Positions 52,351-63,427 of a stretch of DNA of 64,000 nucleotides are shown here, one piece after another (the stretch's first letter is position 1; each line of letters begins with the position of its first letter). The notes below the pieces were generated by a model. The model was not told the origin of the DNA, ran no database searches, and saw nothing but the letters and a program-made list of their open reading frames with translations. Origin of the DNA: Scleropages formosus (Eukaryota; Chordata; Actinopteri; Osteoglossiformes; Osteoglossidae); assembly GCF_900964775.1 (NCBI RefSeq), contig NC_041827.1, positions 16,178,707 to 16,242,706 of the forward strand, read 5' to 3'. A program made the position numbers and the translations under genes.

Positions 52351-54159
52351 ACATTTACATTTACATTTATTAATTTAGCAGACGTTTTTGTACATCTCAG
52401 CAAAAGTACAATTTATGCATTACATTAAGAGAAAGAGACATAGCTGAAGACTTGTAAGTCTCAAGTAAACCTAGTTTTTTACATTCCACTTGCTGCACCG
52501 AGATTCATTGTTCAAGTACATCCATAAAACACAGGATAGACAAATCCTGATACCCTCCCACCAATTTTTTTCTTTTTTTTTCAAAAAAATATTATAACAT
52601 ACACAAACAAGCAAATAAAATGCCGGAGTAGTGGCAGAATAAAGGCTATATCTGGGGATGCTTGTGAAGTTACGGTGCATAAACAATTATGGAAAGATCT
52701 TGGGCGAAGTGGGTTCAGAAAAAGTGAGTTTTCAGACCCTTCTTGAATGTAGACGGAGTTTCCGCAGTTCTGAGTGAAAGGGGAAGGTCATTCCACCGCA
52801 ACGAAACCAGAACCGAGAACCTCCAAGCTTTACCTTTTGTGCGCGGGACCACCAAGCGAGCAGAATTAGATGAGCGAAGGGGTCTGGCTGGGGTGTAGCA
52901 GTTGATCAAGTCTTATAAATAGCTGGGAGCAGTTCTATTGATGCATTTACAATAACCAGGGTCTTCAATTTGATTCGGGCAGGTATAGGAAGCCAATGCA
53001 AAGAAATGAGTAGAGGAGATACGTGGGAACGCTTTGGCAAATCAAACACAATTTGTGCAGCAGCATTCTGAAAAGCTGCAGAGGTTTGATGGCAGTAGCA
53101 GGAAGGCCACACAGGAAAGAGTTGCAGTAGTCCAGACGGGAAGTCACCATGGCCTGGACAAGTAGTTGGGCAGAGTCAGTTGTGAGGTAGGGACAGAACC
53201 TATGAATAAATACTATGCAGGATATATCTGCAGGTTGTGGCTTTGATGTGCTGAGAGAATGACAAACTCGTCAATCCTTACTCCCAGAATCTTAGTCAGG
53301 GAGTTAGGTGAAATGAGTGAGTTGTCCAGTTTGATTGACAGATTGTGACAGGAGGACAGACCAGCTGGGAGGTAAAGAATCTCTGTTTTGGGGAGGTTGA
53401 GTTGGAGGTGGTGATCAGACATCCATGAAGAGATGTCTGACAGGCAGGCAGCAATGCGTGCGGAGATGTCTGATGCACCAGATGGAAAGGAGAGGAAGAG
53501 TTGGGTATCATCAGCATAGAAGTGGTATTTGAATCCATGGGAGGCTATGACCGGATTGAGGGAGGAGGTGTAGATTGAGAAAAGAAGAGGACCCAATACC
53601 AAGCCCTGTGGAACACCGGTTGAGAGAGGCAGAGGAGAAGAACGGAAGCTCTGCCAGACCACTTGATAGGATCTGTCAGATAGGTAGGACTCAAACCATC
53701 TTAGTGCCGCACCTTTAATCCCAAGCTGGTTAAGAGAGGAGTCTAGAATGCGGTGGTTGACAGTATCTAAAGCTGCAGACCGATCGAGGAGGATGAGGAC
53801 AGAGGAGAGGGAGGCAGCTTTAGCAGCTTGGAGAGCATCAGATACCGCCAGAAGGGCCGTCTCAGTGGAGTGACCAACTTTGAAACCAGACTGATAACTG
53901 TTGAGGAGATGGTTCTGGGTGAGGAAATCAGACAGTTGATCACAGGCTGCCCGCTCTAGGGTTTCAGACAGGAAGAAGAGGAGAGAGACTGGTCTGTAAT
54001 TTTCAACCAGATTGGGATCCAGTGAGGGTTTTTTTTAACAGAGGTGAAATTAGAGCAGTTTTGAAGGCAGCTGGGAAACAGCCAGAGGAGCGCGAGGTGT
54101 TGATGATCTTAGAGATGAAGGTGGAGAGTTGCGGGGAAATGTTCTGTAGGAGTGACTAT
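52351..54159 (-). repeat. L2 LINE, 5'-truncated, 1.8 kb
   Basis: Minus-strand element whose 3' tail (complement of ACATTTACATTTACATTT) starts at 52351. RT motifs in order from the right: AAFKTAL region, ENYRPVSLL near 54000, TGVPQGLVLGPLLF, YADDTQLFLSFPSG, HHLQLNLPKTEILY, then the 3' domain (LDYCNSFLCGLPATAIKPLQ). It lacks the endonuclease part and has a few frame changes. The paralogous region at 63780-63800 shows the unoccupied site. Confidence 0.9.
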
Positions 54160-54376
54160 GTTAGTATTCATTTTCAACCAGTGAGCCTTTCAGTAGGGTT
54201 CATTTTAGTGTAATCTTTTTCTTTGTTACAGGTGGGCTAACTGGACACAAAATGTTTAAGAGCTCTGTAGTATTTTGCTGGGGTTTTTGGATGCTGTCTC
54301 ACAGTGCCTAGATGCTGTGAGAGGATGTAGGCTCAATCCCCGCCCAGTATGTGTGGAGTTTGCATGTTCTCCCCGT

Positions 54377-57300
54377 ATCTTTAGTCAGCAATGGCACCGC
54401 GAATGGCCGCCTCGGTGTGGAGCTCCACAATTGTTTTATTGTTTTTGTTAGTTTGTCCTGTCTTTAGTTATGTTCCTTCAATCAGTTTTACCAGGGAAGA
54501 ACTGCTGAACATTCGGCAGTACACACCACCCAATATTTTACCGGTTTTCGATTATTCTGACGTTTTGCTGGACATTGTAGTCGGAGGTGCAGCGGCGCTG
54601 CTCAAGTGCTCCAAGATGCACAAGCGTGGAAAGCGAGCCGGCGCGCTAGTAAAGTTCCGAAAGTGTGGCTTTAGAACATCGCTGCCTAGTATCCATCTGG
54701 CGAATCTCCGCTCCCTACCCAACAAAATGGACGAACTTCTCCTCCTGTCCCAAAAAAACAAGGACTTCTTAAACTCTGCTGCTCTGTGTTTCATGGAAAC
54801 CTGGCTGAATGAAGCCATTCCGAACAGCGCGCTACATCTGCTGGGCTTCCAGCTGTTCAGAGCGGATCGCGACGTGGAATCAGCGGGAAAATCACGTGGC
54901 GGTGGGACTTGCTTCTACATCAACAAAAGGTGGTGTACAGATGTACCAGCATTGAAGACGTGCTGTCCCGACCTAGAAGTGCTCTTCATCAACTGTAAGC
55001 CTTTCTACTTGCTGTGGGAGTTTTCCTCGTTCATCCTCGTAAGTGTTTACATTCCACCGCAAGCGTGCATGAACGCAGCACTGCAAGAGCTGGTGGATCA
55101 GATCACAGACACAGAGCAACAACACCCGGACTCTGTTATAATCATTCTCGGGGACTTTAATAAAGCAAATCTCTCCCGTGAACTGCCAAAATACAGACAG
55201 CATGTTACATGTCCTACCAGAGACAGTAATATACTGGACCACTGTTACACCACAATAAAGGATGCATATCACTCTGTCCCACGGGCAGCCTTGTGGCTCT
55301 CTGGTCACTGTCTGGTTCATCTTATACCGACCTACAGGCAGAAACTGAAATCAGCTAAACCTGTAACAAGGACTTTTAAGATATGGACTGAGGAAGCAGA
55401 GCAGGACTTACAAGCCTGCTTCGAGTGCACCAATTGGAGTGTTTTTGAGGCTGCTGCTACCGATCTGGATGAGCTCACAGACTCTGTAACATCGTATATC
55501 AGTTTCTGCGAGGATATGTGCATCCCTACCAGGACTCGTTTAACATACAACGACAAACCCTGGTTCACTGCAAAACTCAGACAGCTTTGTCAGGCCAAAG
55601 AAGACGCCTACAGGAATGGGGACAGAGTCTTGTATAAACAGACCAAAAACACACTGGCAAAGGAGATCAGAGTGGCTAAGAGAAACTACTCTGAAAAGCT
55701 GAAGAATGAATTTTCAGCCAACGACCCAGCATCAGTGTAGAAAGGCCTGAAAGACATCACCAACTACAAGACACCATCCCCTAGCACTGTGTCAACTCAA
55801 CAACTGGCCGACGATCTGAATGAGTTTTATTGCAGGTTTGAAAAACCCTGTCTTACGCCCCACACCCATTCTGACCCTCTCTCCACGCATCAATTAACAC
55901 CTCCAGTAACCCCCACCTTCCCCCCCCCCTGCACCTTTGATTTGTGAAGAGGAGGTGTGTCGAGTCTTCCGCAAACAGAAGACAAGGCAAGCACCAGGCC
56001 CAGACGGTGTCTCACCGGCCTGCCTAAAAACCTGTGCTGACCAGCTGGCCCCTATCTTCACAAAGATCTTCAACAGATCACTGGAGCTGTGCGAAGTTCC
56101 TTCCTGCTTCAAACGCTCCACCATCATCCCCATTCCGAAGAAACCCAAAATCACAGGACTTAATGACTACAGACCTGTCGCCTTAATGTCTGTGGTCATG
56201 AAGTCATTTGAAAGACTGGTGTTGGGCTACCTGAAGGACATCACTGGACCCTTGCTGGACCCTCTGCAGTTTGCTTATCGAGCAAACAGGTCTGTGGATT
56301 ATGCAGTCAACATGGGACTGCACTACATCCTGCAACATCTGGACAAGCCAGGGACTTATGTGGGGATCCTGTTCGTGGACTTCAGTTCGGCCTTCAACAC
56401 TATCATCCCACACCTCCTCCTGTCCAAATTAACCCAGCTCTCTGTGATCCACCTCCATCTGTTGGTGGATCACCAACTTCCTGACAGACAGGCAGCAGCT
56501 AGTGAGGCTGGGAAAATTCTCATCCAAGACTCACACGATCAGTACTGGCATCCCCCAGGGATGTGTGCTCTCCCCACTGCTCTTCTCCCTGTACACCAAC
56601 GACTGCACTGCAAAGACCCCTCTGTCAAGCTCCTGAAGTTCGCAGACGACACCACACTCATTGGCCTCATCCGGGATGGTGACGAGTCTGCTTACAGACA
56701 GGAGGTCCAAGAGCTGGCTGTCTGGTGCAGTCATAACAACTTGGAGCTGAACATGCTCAAAACAGTAGAGATAATTGTGGACTTTAGGAGAAACACCTCA
56801 GCACTATCCCCACTCACCATCATGAACAGCACTGTGGCAACAGTGGAGTCATTCAGGTTCCTGGGCACCACCATCTCACGGGACCTGAAGTGGGAGTTCC
56901 ACATAGACTCCATTGTGAAGAAGGCCTAGCAGAGGTTGTACTTCCTTCACCAGCTGAGGAAGTTCAACCTGCCACAGGAGCCACTGATGCAATTCTACTC
57001 TGCAGTCATCGAGTCTGTCCTCTGCACCTCTATAACTGCCTGGTTTGGCTCAGCTATGAAATCAGACATCGGAAGATTACAGCAGATAGTTTGGACTGCT
57101 AGAAGAATCATTGGCACACACCCCAGCCCTCCAAGAACTGCACTCGTCCAGAGTCAGTAAAAGGGCTAGCAAAATCATTCTAGACCCCTCACATCCAGGC
57201 CACTCCCTCTTCGAACCATTGCCATCTGGTCGGCGCTACAGAGCACTGAGCACCAGGACAGCCAGGCACAAGAAAAGTTAATTTCCTCATGCCATCTACC

Positions 57301-57632
57301 TCATAAACAGCTAAATCCCCCCTAGAGAGTAAACCAGTGCAGTACACAACGCTATTTATATTTATATCTATTTATCACATCATATCTCTTACTCACACTC
57401 CCTTGCATTTGTATAGAACATAACTGTACATACATACAATGTCTAGTGACTATTTTTCTATATTGTGTACTTTATATTTTTATATATTTTTTATCCTTCA
57501 TTCACATATTCTATCTTCTCATCTGTCTTGCCACTGTCATCCTGTCTGTGCTGTGGAAGTTTCTGTCACCAAGACAAATTCCTTGTATGTGTGAACATAC
57601 TTGGCAATAAAGCTCGTTCTGATTCTGATTCT
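54377..57632 (+). repeat. Rex1-like (CR1/L2 group) LINE, nearly full length but dead
   Basis: First frame 54391-55740 carries an AP-type endonuclease (LPNKMDELLLLSQ, CFMETWLNEAIPNSALHLLG, GDFNKANL). The usual SDH catalytic motif reads SGH, and a TAG stands after NDPASV. The second frame, 55937-56929, is the reverse transcriptase (KTRQAPGPDGVSPACLKTC, LNDYRPVALMSVVMKSFERL, FVDFSSAFNTIIPH, KFADDTTLIGLI). Its section around 56440-56620 is out of register, so at least two indels are present, and the frame also shifts at a poly-C run near 55920. The 3' end is CAATAAAGCTCG followed by TTCTGA repeats near 57609-57632. It inserted into a SINE-C; possible short target duplication ATCT. Confidence 0.88.
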
Positions 57633-57788
57633 GATCTGCCTAGGTTTCCTCTGGGTGCTCCAGTTTCCTCCCGCAGTCTGGAGACATGTTGTTCAGGTTC
57701 ACCCATCGTGTGTGAGTGACAGAGAGAGTGTGTTCCACTGATGTATGGATGAGTGACCCATTGTAAGTAGTGTATCTAGCAGTGTAAG

Positions 57789-58200
57789 TGTCACGTTCAC
57801 GCCCACAACTCAATCGACAGCACCTGACTAACTGCTTACCGTTTAAAAGACCCTCCTCAGGTCCCATACCTTTGCAGAATTTCGTCAGAGACAACCGCCC
57901 TCCTTCATGACTTCCAGTTCCTACGCAACCCTTGTTCTTAGTTCTCGTCCTCTGGTGTTCGACCCTTTGCTTTGTTTCCCGACCACGTCTATGGATCTTC
58001 GTTCCAAAGCCAACCGCCAATTGACCGACTCTTCGCTTTGTCCCCTGACCACACCCATGGATCCTCGCTCTGACTCTGACCGCCGATCGACCAACTATTC
58101 GCCTGTCCCCGACTCCAAGAACTTGCCTGATCCCTTGACTCCAGACGAATGACTCTGCACTTGGTTCCAACCGTCCTGGTTCCCTCGGTTCCGCATGACA
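57789..58200. mobile_element. Solo LTR, 412 bp, with 5-bp target duplication
   Basis: Begins TGTCACGTTC and ends GCATGACA (TG...CA ends with short inverted repeats). Flanked by GTAAG at 57784-57788 and 58201-58205. The host SINE-C reads continuously across once the segment is left out. No internal region. The LTR family cannot be assigned from the sequence alone; a Ty3-type or retrovirus-like origin fits the 5-bp duplication. A fossil. Confidence 0.85.
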
Positions 58201-58354
58201 GTAAGTCACCTTGGTGAATAAGGTGTGTGGGCTGATAACATTACATAGAGTTTGTTGGAAGTTGCTTTGGAGAAAAGTGTCAACTAAATCAATAAATGTT
58301 AAAGGTAGTTTAATGGCTTGTGTTAATTTCCAAGTTCATTGCTAGTTTTTAAGC

Positions 58355-58585
58355 ATCAGTGTATTTCCAAGCAGGATGTCACCATGACCTGGACAATTAG
58401 TTGTGCAGAGTCTGTTGTTAGATAGGGACGGATCCTGCGGATTTTAGGTAGGATGTATCTGCAGGTCCGAGTTGTGGCTTTGATGTGCTGAGAGAAAGAC
58501 AGGCTTGACTCAGTCATCACTCCTAGACTCTTAGCTGAGGAAGTAGGCAAAATGAGTGAGTTGTTCAGTTTGATAGAGAATTAAA
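58355..58585 (-). repeat. L2 LINE fragment
   Basis: The minus-strand frame reads SLGVMTESSLSFSQHIKATT and YILPKIRRIRPYLTTDSAQL, the thumb/3' domain of L2. A separate insertion from the 52.4-54.2 kb copy. Confidence 0.8.
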
Positions 58586-59040
58586 CTGAATTATTTCTTT
58601 ACATGTTTAACAGCCAGTGAGATTTTTCTTGTTTCTATCTATTTCAGTGACAAGTAAACAATAGTTGAATTGTAGCATGGGTGTGTGTTACAATCATCTT
58701 GTCTGGATTTGTAGTTTGTGAAAATTGACATGATAATATTGAGACATATTTTATTCAATTTCGTTTTCATTTTCAACTTGAACACCTTAATTGTTTTCTG
58801 ATTCCAGTCTAGCTAACAGCAGTATACTAAAATTGCATGAACCATTAGATATAACGCCACACAGTGTTGTTGCGTTGTTGATGAAATGGACATGGGTTTT
58901 GTAACATAACTACAGGAACCAGTTACTACAAAAAAACAGTAATACCAAGTGGGTTTCAGTGGTAAATAACACAGCTTGTTGAGGAACATGTTTCCTAGCA
59001 TCAATTTCAGAATGAACGTTAATCTTCAAAAAAAAGTGTA
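58586..59040. other. Intergenic, no gene seen
   Basis: AT-rich; nothing recognised. Confidence 0.4.
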
Positions 59041-59373
59041 GTTGATTAGGTAAAGCATAAAATACCGTATCTTTAGAAATCACTCCTTTTTATTTTTATT
59101 AGCATTTTCCACACTGTCCCAAGTTTTTTGGAATTTGGGTAGTAAATCTCAATGGAAAACAATAACATGATTTCATAAAATTATATGTTAGAATTAATAA
59201 AATGACTGTTGAGTACTCTCTTTGTATTTGTATTGTACTTTTGCTGAGATGTACGTCACTTTGGACAAAAGCACCTGCTAAATGAATAAATGTATTTATC
59301 TGTAGTGTCATTCTTCACTGTCAAGTCAATGACCTTACACACAAATACAAGTCTGGGGATGACACATCAGGCT
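59041..59373. repeat. Duplicated OR flank, copy 1
   Basis: Matches about 61320-61487: CAATGGAAAACAAT, ATTTCATAAA, TGTAGTGTCAT followed by TTCACTGT, ACACAAAT-CAAGT and TGACACA in the same order. An L2-type 3' tail at 59218-59297 is present only in this copy. Confidence 0.7.
59218..59297 (+). repeat. L2/SINE 3' tail fragment
   Basis: TTTGTATTGTACTTTTGCTG, GTACGTCACTTTGGACAAAA, CACCTGCTAAATGAATAAAT. Absent from the duplicated flank at 61.3-61.5 kb. Confidence 0.75.
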
Positions 59374-59378
59374 TAAAG

Positions 59379-59888
59379 TGTCACATCCCACGGGGTCACT
59401 GCCCCTCCTGGTCAGAGGCGACACCACTCAGTGCCGCTAGGTAACACCCATGTATCACCTCACAGTCTCATAGGACACGGAGGTATAAAAGGAGCCAGCG
59501 GAGCAGAACCAATTGCGGATTCTTAATCAGTGGTTCTATTATGCTCTCTTGGCGAGTAGTAGTCTCTTGTTTCCTCAGTCTGTTTCCTAGGTGTTCGTGT
59601 TCCAGTCCCGAGTGCCCGTCCTGTCGGTTCCTGCCTCTTGTTCTCCAGTCCTGGTCCAGTGTTCCAGTCCGGTATTTCATCACGTCTAGGGGTTGCGGTC
59701 ATACTCACAGAGTAGCTCACCATAGTTCAAACACCGTGTGTGTTTCCTGTTTCACTTCCACCGAGTGTCTTACAGTACGCACAGTGCACTTTTAACATCA
59801 CCCTGCACGTGAGGTCATTTTACGCTTCGTCCCCGTTCGGATGTAATAGCAACGTGCGTCCGTGTCAGACTCCCGTCCGGACGCTACA
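59379..59888 (+). mobile_element. Solo LTR, 510 bp, with 5-bp target duplication and TATA box
   Basis: Begins TGTCACATCCC and ends GGACGCTACA (TG...CA), flanked by TAAAG at 59374-59378 and 59889-59893. TATAAAAGGAG at about 59484 looks like an LTR promoter, which gives the plus orientation. No internal region or second LTR. Not the same sequence as the solo LTR at 57789. Family not assignable without a library. A fossil. Confidence 0.8.
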
Positions 59889-59893
59889 TAAAG

Positions 59894-60063
59894 TCCAGCA
59901 AAGCATCTCAGATGAAGAAATAAAGAAGGCGGTAATATCAGCAGGACAGAAATTTGTTGTAGAAAATATCTCCAAGAGTTTAATGACCTTTTTGACATAC
60001 AGTGCATATTTTTTTGTTTTACTTATGCCAGTACTAATTGTCATCTTACTTAGAGTGGACTGA
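59894..60063 (+). other. Unassigned open stretch with a possible membrane span
   Basis: The frame after the LTR reads SISDEEIKKAVISAGQKF and ends with a hydrophobic run, FFVLLMPVLIVILLRVD, then a stop. It has no own start codon near its left end, since the only upstream ATGs lie in the LTR. Could be an orphan terminal exon of an unseen gene or a chance frame. I recognise no family. Confidence 0.2.
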
Positions 60064-60309
60064 ACACAGTAGACTTGGTTGACAAGTAATTCTAAACTCT
60101 AAATTCAGTGTCATTAGAAATTCCTATAATAAATAGACAATACCAGATATATAATGGAGTTAATGCAGGAATTTCCAAATGATTTAAGATTTTTTATAAG
60201 TCTTACTTTTGTTACATTAGTTTTTCCTATTTACTGATCTGACCTTTCCAGTACACACTGAAAAGTACTTTTTAAAATATGAGACAGCTTTGGTCTCTTA
60301 TCCAATATA

Positions 60310-61043
60310 TGCATGGAGTTTAAAAAAAATTGTGGTAAGATATTTATTTAAAAATTTGAAGACAATATCTTACTTCTATCATTGGGGGAGAGTAGGAGGA
60401 GAATTAATTCTAACAAAGGAGCAATATTAGACATACAAAACAGCAGCTGTTATTCATTTAGTAAAATGGTGTTCTGAGCCTTTTTAGCAGAAACTCTATC
60501 TGGTAGCAGTTTTAGCAGCAGCAAAAAAAAAAAAAACTCTGAAATAGGTGTAGATCAGTGTAAGCCACGCAAAAGGCAGGAAAAGTACATTTACTGCCAC
60601 AGCTTTTTCTAAATGATATGATATATTGTATATAGCCAAAGGATAACACAAAATCCTCGAGGTGAAAATAGTTAGTGGTTGAGTCAGGAACAAAATGATA
60701 ATATCAGTCAGTTCTGGGATAAATGTCACAATTCAGATAAGAATAATGAGCATGTAGGTCCTTCTCATGGTGCAGATCTGTGAGTAACGCAGAGGCTTAC
60801 AGATAGTGATGTAGCGTTCAACTGTCGTTCTAGTTAGACTCAAAGGAGTGTTTTTATTGGTCACAGATCCTTCAAGTAGTAGAACACAGCAGGTTGACAC
60901 ATTTACCAGTGACATAGCATAGTTTATAGCATGTAAAGTAACAGTTATACAAAGTATTATCATGTCATTGATCACCAGGTGAATATACAGTATGTACCTT
61001 GATTCCATGTAAAAAAAAAAAAAAAGGACTCCTGGAAAATTAA
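60310..61043 (-). pseudogene. Odorant receptor 131-2-like pseudogene
   Basis: Homologous to the intact receptor at 50180-51082. MESRYILYIHLVINDMIILC to RRTYMLIILI (61008-60733) covers TM2 to TM4. A TGA stands where the intact copy has Trp in TM4. Then TFIPELTDIIILFLTQPLTI to LIYTYFRVF covers TM5. A T-run follows (60526-60537 region) with a frame change, then decayed TM6-TM7. The N-terminus and TM1 are lost beyond an A-run at about 61012-61025. Part of the tandem cluster. Confidence 0.9.
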
Positions 61044-61319
61044 CAGAATAATTTAAAAAAAATGTTTAGTGGATCTATATGTTTTTGTTTGTCTGCATTC
61101 TTGTGTGTGCAGGAGATAATACAAGAGGGAAATACAAGTATTCACAGAGAGGAGGACCTTGTGGAACCACATTAATGAAAGTCTGTGGGGCTCTGAAACT
61201 ATCACACAGGCAGAGATAGTCTGATGTTTCTACACTGTTAAATTTTCCCAGTTTCTTTGCACAAACTACACAATAAAATGCAGTAAGCTTGTCTTATAAG
61301 CTTGTTGTGTTGTAAATTT

Positions 61320-61487
61320 TATGAAGGAAAAGTTGCTGATTGTAAATATAAAAATCAATGGAAAACAATTACATATCATTTCATAAATTGTATAATTTGG
61401 CAAAAATGTGAATGTTCAGTATTAATCTGTAGTGTCATGCTTCACTGTAAAGTCAAATGACCTGATACACAAATGCAAGTTTGGGAA
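61320..61487. repeat. Duplicated OR flank, copy 2
   Basis: Counterpart of 59041-59373; lies upstream (minus-strand sense) of the receptor pseudogene. Matches up to GCAGGCTTA; beyond that point the two copies differ, and in copy 1 the solo LTR begins here. Confidence 0.65.
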
Positions 61488-61825
61488 TGACACAGCAGGC
61501 TTACTTGAGCATTGGGAGTGACACATCCCCCACCTTGTTATCCTATGATTGAAATTATTGGTTATCTTATGTACAGAGATTCCTGAATGCTGTTGCACAG
61601 TGATATTGTTCCAGTTTCCACACAAAACCAGCAGAGTAAAATGCAGTCTTGTTGGCACTTTTTCGTATTATAGAATTATTTTGAATGGAAAAATCACCAA
61701 GTGTCAGTACCACCATCATTATTTGACAGTGTTATTAGACAGGGTTATGACTCAAACTTAAAATTAACAAAGAGTTATTCAATTACAAGTTTAGGCAATT
61801 GTCCTCCTTTAAACATGTTTTAGTA

Positions 61826-61912
61826 TGAAGGGTCTTGGCTCAAATTCTTACTCTTAGTATGGGAATGTAGTACCCATAAGCAAGATCCTTACCTTAAACT
61901 GGTGCAATTTGC
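61826..61912 (+). repeat. SINE-B fragment
   Basis: GGTCTTGGCTCAAATTCTTA, GGAATGTAGTACCCATAAGC, AGATCCTTACCTTAAACTGG resemble the B-box and middle of SINE-B. Short and old. Confidence 0.5.
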
Positions 61913-61980
61913 CATTTCTGAGAATTAATATAGAATTTCCAAGGAATATTAGATTTATTATTTGTTTTTTGGATTTAAAT

Positions 61981-62915
61981 CTAATTTTTAACTGGTTTAA
62001 CCTTTACAGTACACATTGAAAAGTGCTTTATAATATATGTAACAAATTTCTGGTCTCTGATCCCATAAATGAAAGGAGTTAAAAATCGTGGTAAGACACT
62101 TGCAATGAAAAAATTTGCAAACATTATCTTGAATTTATCATTGGGGAACAATGGAAAGAGAATTAATTCCAGCAAAGGAGTAATATAGGACATCATACAG
62201 AACAGCAACTGTATGCCATGCAGTAAAATGGTATTCTGGGCCTTTTTTGTAGAAACTGGATCGGTGGTTGCAGTTTTAGTAGTGAAGAGTACTCGAAAGT
62301 AAGTGTAGATCAATGCAATCCACACAAAAGACATAAGAATAATGTTTACTGCTAAAGTTTTGTCTAAGTGATACGTTGTTTTGAATACAGCCAGGGGATA
62401 GCATAAAACCCTGGAGCTGAAAATAGTTAGTGGTTGAGCAAGAACCAAAATGAAAACGTCACTCAGTCCAGGAATAAATGCAACACTGCAGATGAGACTA
62501 ATGAGCATGTAGGTCCTTCTCACGGTGCAGATCTGTGAGTGACGCAGGGGCTTACAGATAGCGATGTAGCGTTCAACTGCCATTCCAGCCAGACTCATGG
62601 GAGTGTTCTTAGTGGTCACAGATCCCACGAGTAGTAGAACACAGCAGACTGACACATTTATCAATGGCATAGCATAGCTTACAACATGTAAAGTAACTGT
62701 TATGCAAAGCAGGATCATGTCATTGATCACCAGATGTATGTACAGTATGTACCTTGACTCCATGTAAAAAACTGGACTGCTGGAGAATGTGAATATGAAA
62801 ATTACATGAATACAACTGATTGCAATGCCTGAAAAAACAACTATTACGTTTTTTTTATGAAAGCAGTTTTAAAGTCATCCTGACCAGTTCTGGATGGATA
62901 CCCTGTAGAATTCAT
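61981..62915 (-). pseudogene. Odorant receptor 131-2-like, one frameshift (possible assembly error)
   Basis: From MESRYILYIHLVINDMILLC (62763) to the stop at 61981 the frame is open for 260 codons with all of TM2-TM7, including MAVERYIAICKPLRH and VLPRFLTPFIYGIRDQKF, and a longer C-tail (CTVKVKPVKN) than the copy at 50.2 kb. The expected start MNSTGYPSRTGQDDFKTAF is at 62915, but an A-run at about 62847-62854 has one base too many, so translation from the ATG would stop shortly after. The rest of TM1 is intact in the other frame. Either a very young pseudogene or a homopolymer error; if an error, it is a normal receptor of about 311 residues. An acceptor (TTTTAG) lies near 62950. Confidence 0.85.
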
Positions 62916-63367
62916 AGCCACCAGTCTTGTTGAAAGTGTGAAGTTCCCTAAAACAAAAATAAATAAGATAGGAAACATTAACATAATAAGAATGATAATG
63001 TATCAATGTGTCATCTGTTTTTCACTTGATACAGCTACCCATTCATCTGTTTCAAATTTTCAGAAAAGTATAAATCAGTGAAATTCTCAGGGAACCAAAT
63101 GTATCAATGTTGATAAGAGGCAAAACAATGCTGCTGGTGATACTTTTAAATCAGGAATTAAATGTTAATCTTGCACAATTTCTTGTTCTGGCTCTGGCAT
63201 CAGAGTATTTTTGTTTCCATTAATAGTTTGTTTCATAATGTAAGGAGAATTTAGTTAAATGTTTTTCAGATGTTTTCTTGATTTTCTCCACAAGTATTCA
63301 GTAGAATATTCATGCTTCTATAAGATTTTAGTTTTCCACATGAATATTAGTTATTACAGGAAAAGTG

Positions 63368-63427
63368 ACTTACCTCTGACTTCCTTGTGTAAATTGTCAG
63401 AGATACGGACTGGGTGCTTTATATAAG
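63368..63427 (-). promoter_or_regulatory. OR promoter: TATA box and non-coding first exon (copy 2)
   Basis: Minus strand: CTTATATAAAGCACCCAGT, then CTCTGACAAT and the donor CAGAG|GTAAGT at 63373. Near-identical to 51918-51982. Predicted to splice to the acceptor near 62950, ahead of the 62915 start. Confidence 0.6.

Larger units (their letters stand above)
54279..58305 (+). repeat. SINE-C host copy, split by a LINE and a solo LTR
   Basis: Three pieces of one SINE: 54279-54376 (GATGCTGTCTCACAGTGCCT, GGCTCAATCCCCGCCCAGTA, GGAGTTTGCATGTTCTCCCC), 57636-57788 (GGTTTCCTCTGGGTGCTCCA, GTGTGTGAGTGACAGAGAGA, GATGTATGGATGAGTGACCC, ATCTAGCAGTGTAAG) and 58201-58305 (GTAAGTCACCTTGGTGAATA, tail GTCAACTAAATCAATAAATG). 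The order and continuity agree with the uninterrupted copy at 49015-49215. Confidence 0.85.

Noticed and set aside
57640-58209. 189-codon minus-strand frame
   Set aside because: Spans the solo LTR and its SINE flank; it crosses an insertion border and has no domain.
59740-60063. 107-codon frame with a start codon
   Set aside because: Its start lies in the solo LTR and it crosses the LTR border, so it is not a host gene as drawn. Only the part after the LTR is noted, with low confidence.
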